This document shows, in pieces, positions 15,545 through 16,184 of a DNA stretch of 16,184 nt. The DNA comes from Pavlovales sp. CCMP2436 (lineage: Eukaryota > Haptophyta > Pavlovophyceae > Pavlovales): positions 7,181-23,364 of the forward strand of contig MU631468.1 of the NCBI GenBank assembly GCA_026770615.1, given 5' to 3'. A program made the translations under genes and the position numbers. Position 1 is the stretch's first letter. Every line of letters starts with the position of its first letter. The notes below the pieces were generated by a model. That model worked only from the letters and a program-made list of their open reading frames with translations, was not told where the DNA came from and ran no database searches.

Positions 15545-16184
15545 GACATACTCGTACTCATAATTTAAGTCTTATTTTCAGAAATAATAAAAGCTTAGTT
15601 ATTATAATAACAAAAAAAAACATTTTCTCAGGCCCTGATCATCATTTAATCCTATTGTTAATAGTAAATCACCCGTGGTATTGTTAATAACAATAATTAA
15701 TAACAATAATTGCAATGATAGCAATAATAATAATAATAATGGTAGTGATAGTATTAGTATTAGTAATATTAATACGAGGAATAGGTATAGTTATTATCAT
15801 TGGAATTGGAAGAATAAGAATATAATATAATATAATATAATAAATATGATAATGGTAATAGTAATAGTAATATTGCTACCAATACCACAATATTTCTCCC
15901 AATCTTCCATATTGAGAATAGTATTGTTATTATTGCTCATAATAATCGCAAAAAAAAAACAAAAAAAAACTTAAAAACTTTATTCTATAATAATACCCCC
16001 CCGCCCCCCCCCCCAATAAATAAATCCACCTTAATTTGTGTATCACTAGATTCACTAACATGAATACTAATTCAATAGGCGCTCATGCGTGTCCGCAAGC
16101 AAGCCGCGCTCGCCCCGTTCTACAAGGTCGAGCGGATCTCGGACGAGCACATAGCCGATGACGATGTGCCCTTCTCGCAGCGCA
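12830..16184 (+). CDS. MULE-type transposase (FAR1-like), spliced, 3' end outside window
   Basis: Mutator-like transposases cut and paste DNA with a DDE RNase H-fold core; FAR1/FHY3 transcription factors are domesticated relatives. Exons: 12830(or 12900)-13841, 13957-14066, 14175-14383, 14604-14895, 14994-15304, 15393-15461, 16079-16184+. Domains in order: Ser/Pro/Ala-rich N-terminus; FAR1/WRKY-GCM1-like zinc finger (YCQF, KSSC, LKCSFRF, GWTVLGMNGTHSQH); linker (IPPQLQEIAQINRR...); DDE core. Core motifs are VFWVNENG, VLYDTKHGTNKYKLKLGCW (first Asp, 14288-14290), VIFTDGDPGMHSAI (second Asp, 14691-14693), HLFCLYHIYTNL, and QRAEAIHSAL (Glu, 15167-15169). Exon 3 needs a -1 shift upstream of the first Asp. 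Start is uncertain: ATG 12830 is open throughout, while ATG 12900 gives a more protein-like start but needs another shift near 13140-13180. It could be an active, decayed or domesticated transposase. Confidence 0.85.
13038..13229 (+). repeat. 51-bp coding tandem repeat (17-residue unit)
   Basis: 13038-13088 and 13089-13139 encode SPAASPRRSSLAPSPHS-type units in the frame of ATG 12900. A third, diverged unit (SPVPSPLRSSLAPAP) starts at 13181 in the frame of the downstream exon, after a 41-bp spacer. Confidence 0.75.
13842..13956 (+). other. GC-AG intron 1 of the MULE gene
   Basis: The donor GCAAGT follows G; the acceptor is cctatag. A GT donor four bases downstream (gtgcac) would put a stop after three codons, whereas the GC donor joins D|DVYNTF in phase 1. 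The intron is filled with CCCTCA/CCCCAAC-type repeats. Confidence 0.75.
13957..14066 (+). CDS. MULE transposase exon 2
   Basis: Phase 1 in, phase 0 out, donor GAG|gtgact. It encodes DVYNTFCRDGVEASEFDADK and FVAELKKREVELGLPYE, the helical linker before the catalytic core. Confidence 0.85.
14175..14383 (+). CDS. MULE transposase exon 3 (first catalytic Asp, frame break)
   Basis: It enters in frame as VKLSMEGELESVFWVNENGL and leaves as CVLYDTKHGTNKYKLKLGCW and TIVDHNGDTQIILFSL, one base out of register. The length of 209 bp is one short of a multiple of three, though both flanking introns require phase 0. A C AAA AAC run at 14234-14240 sits at the break. Confidence 0.8.
14384..14603 (+). other. 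Intron 3 of the MULE gene, AT-rich microsatellites
   Basis: Donor CTG|gtattt, acceptor catcatag. It contains poly-C patches and ATAATGATGATGATA-type repeats. Intron 2 (14067-14174) has the same architecture. Confidence 0.8.
14604..14895 (+). CDS. MULE transposase exon 4 (second catalytic Asp)
   Basis: Phase 0 in, phase 1 out, donor TTCG|gtaagc. VPPGEPKEAFIWAFAQFKKH, then VIFTDGDPGMHSAIALVFGD and VHLFCLYHIYTNLFKHM are classic MULE/FAR1 core motifs. Confidence 0.92.
14994..15304 (+). CDS. MULE transposase exon 5 (catalytic Glu)
   Basis: Acceptor ccacacag, phase 1 in; donor GTGCAG|gtgaga, phase 0 out. It encodes ATEWAELTTLAQ, WQHLTLDVHSTQRAEAIHSA with the candidate catalytic Glu, and the helical RFMRKFIAAHRRILVQ. 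Confidence 0.88.
15393..15461 (+). CDS. MULE transposase exon 6
   Basis: Twenty-three codons in phase 0 at both ends, acceptor cacgtag|G, donor GAG|gtgcgc. It encodes DARACGDSSPVLRDQLAKIL plus VPE. Confidence 0.75.
15462..16078 (+). other. Long AT-rich intron 6 of the MULE gene
   Basis: 617 bp from gtgcgc to ttcaatag, with a TACTAAT branch-like sequence just before the acceptor. It holds a GA microsatellite (15489-15540), AATAAT/TAGTAAT arrays, a TATAA array (about 15822-15842), two A-runs and poly-C (about 15996-16013). Confidence 0.75.
15489..15540. repeat. (GA)n microsatellite
   Basis: About 25 GA units with one AAAG interruption. Confidence 0.95.
16079..16184 (+). CDS. MULE transposase exon 7, cut by the window end
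   Basis: Phase 0 in. It encodes ALMRVRKQAALAPFYKVERI then SDEHIADDDVPFSQR and stays open to the edge. This is typical of the region after the DDE core, where a SWIM zinc finger would be expected next in the family. Confidence 0.78.

Noticed and set aside
1..16184. tRNA, rRNA, CRISPR array, bacterial operon or restriction/defence system
   Set aside because: No cloverleaf box sequences, spaced direct repeats or bacterial gene organisation were seen; the window is eukaryotic spliced DNA.

Overview
This window looks like nuclear DNA from a eukaryote, most likely a unicellular alga or another protist with intron-rich genes. The reasons are spliced genes with GT-AG introns (and one GC-AG intron), poly-C and AT-rich microsatellites inside introns, and several classes of eukaryotic transposable element. 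No operon, ribosome-binding-site pattern, CRISPR array, rRNA or tRNA was seen. The exact lineage cannot be read from the window. A haptophyte- or stramenopile-like alga is a guess from the GC-rich coding sequence, GC-AG splicing and element types.

Region 1 (about 1-9996, + strand) is one host gene chopped into at least ten short exons. Joined in phase, the exons read as the C-terminal half of a DENND6/FAM116-like DENN-domain protein, the family of Rab guanine-nucleotide exchange factors. The landmark peptides GDFRPYFTIHD and GVILGVTNPYF are diagnostic. No single long ORF covers the gene, so a bacterial-style ORF scan would miss it. Its introns carry three unrelated mobile-element relics: a ~605-bp foldback element (1591-2195), an antisense retroelement RNase H fragment (3889-4326), and a ~500-bp TA-flanked element with terminal inverted repeats (7067-7569).

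Region 2 (9997-12830) has no convincing gene. It holds a ~1.29-kb non-autonomous element with ~125-bp terminal inverted repeats (10449-11735). Inside that are a smaller inverted-repeat pair, five copies of a 16-bp motif and a perfect 15-bp-stem hairpin. Beyond it lies GC-rich repetitive DNA (12170-12640) and a 41-bp tandem repeat with nested GAGAC/GTCTC palindromes (12721-12821).

Region 3 (12830-16184, + strand, running off the end) is a spliced MULE-type transposase gene or domesticated derivative: a Ser/Pro/Ala-rich N-terminus, a FAR1/WRKY-GCM1-like zinc-finger region and a DDE transposase core. It is split by six introns, the first with a GCAAGT donor. One reading-frame break just before the first catalytic Asp, and a possible second one in the N-terminus, suggest decay, recoding or sequence error.
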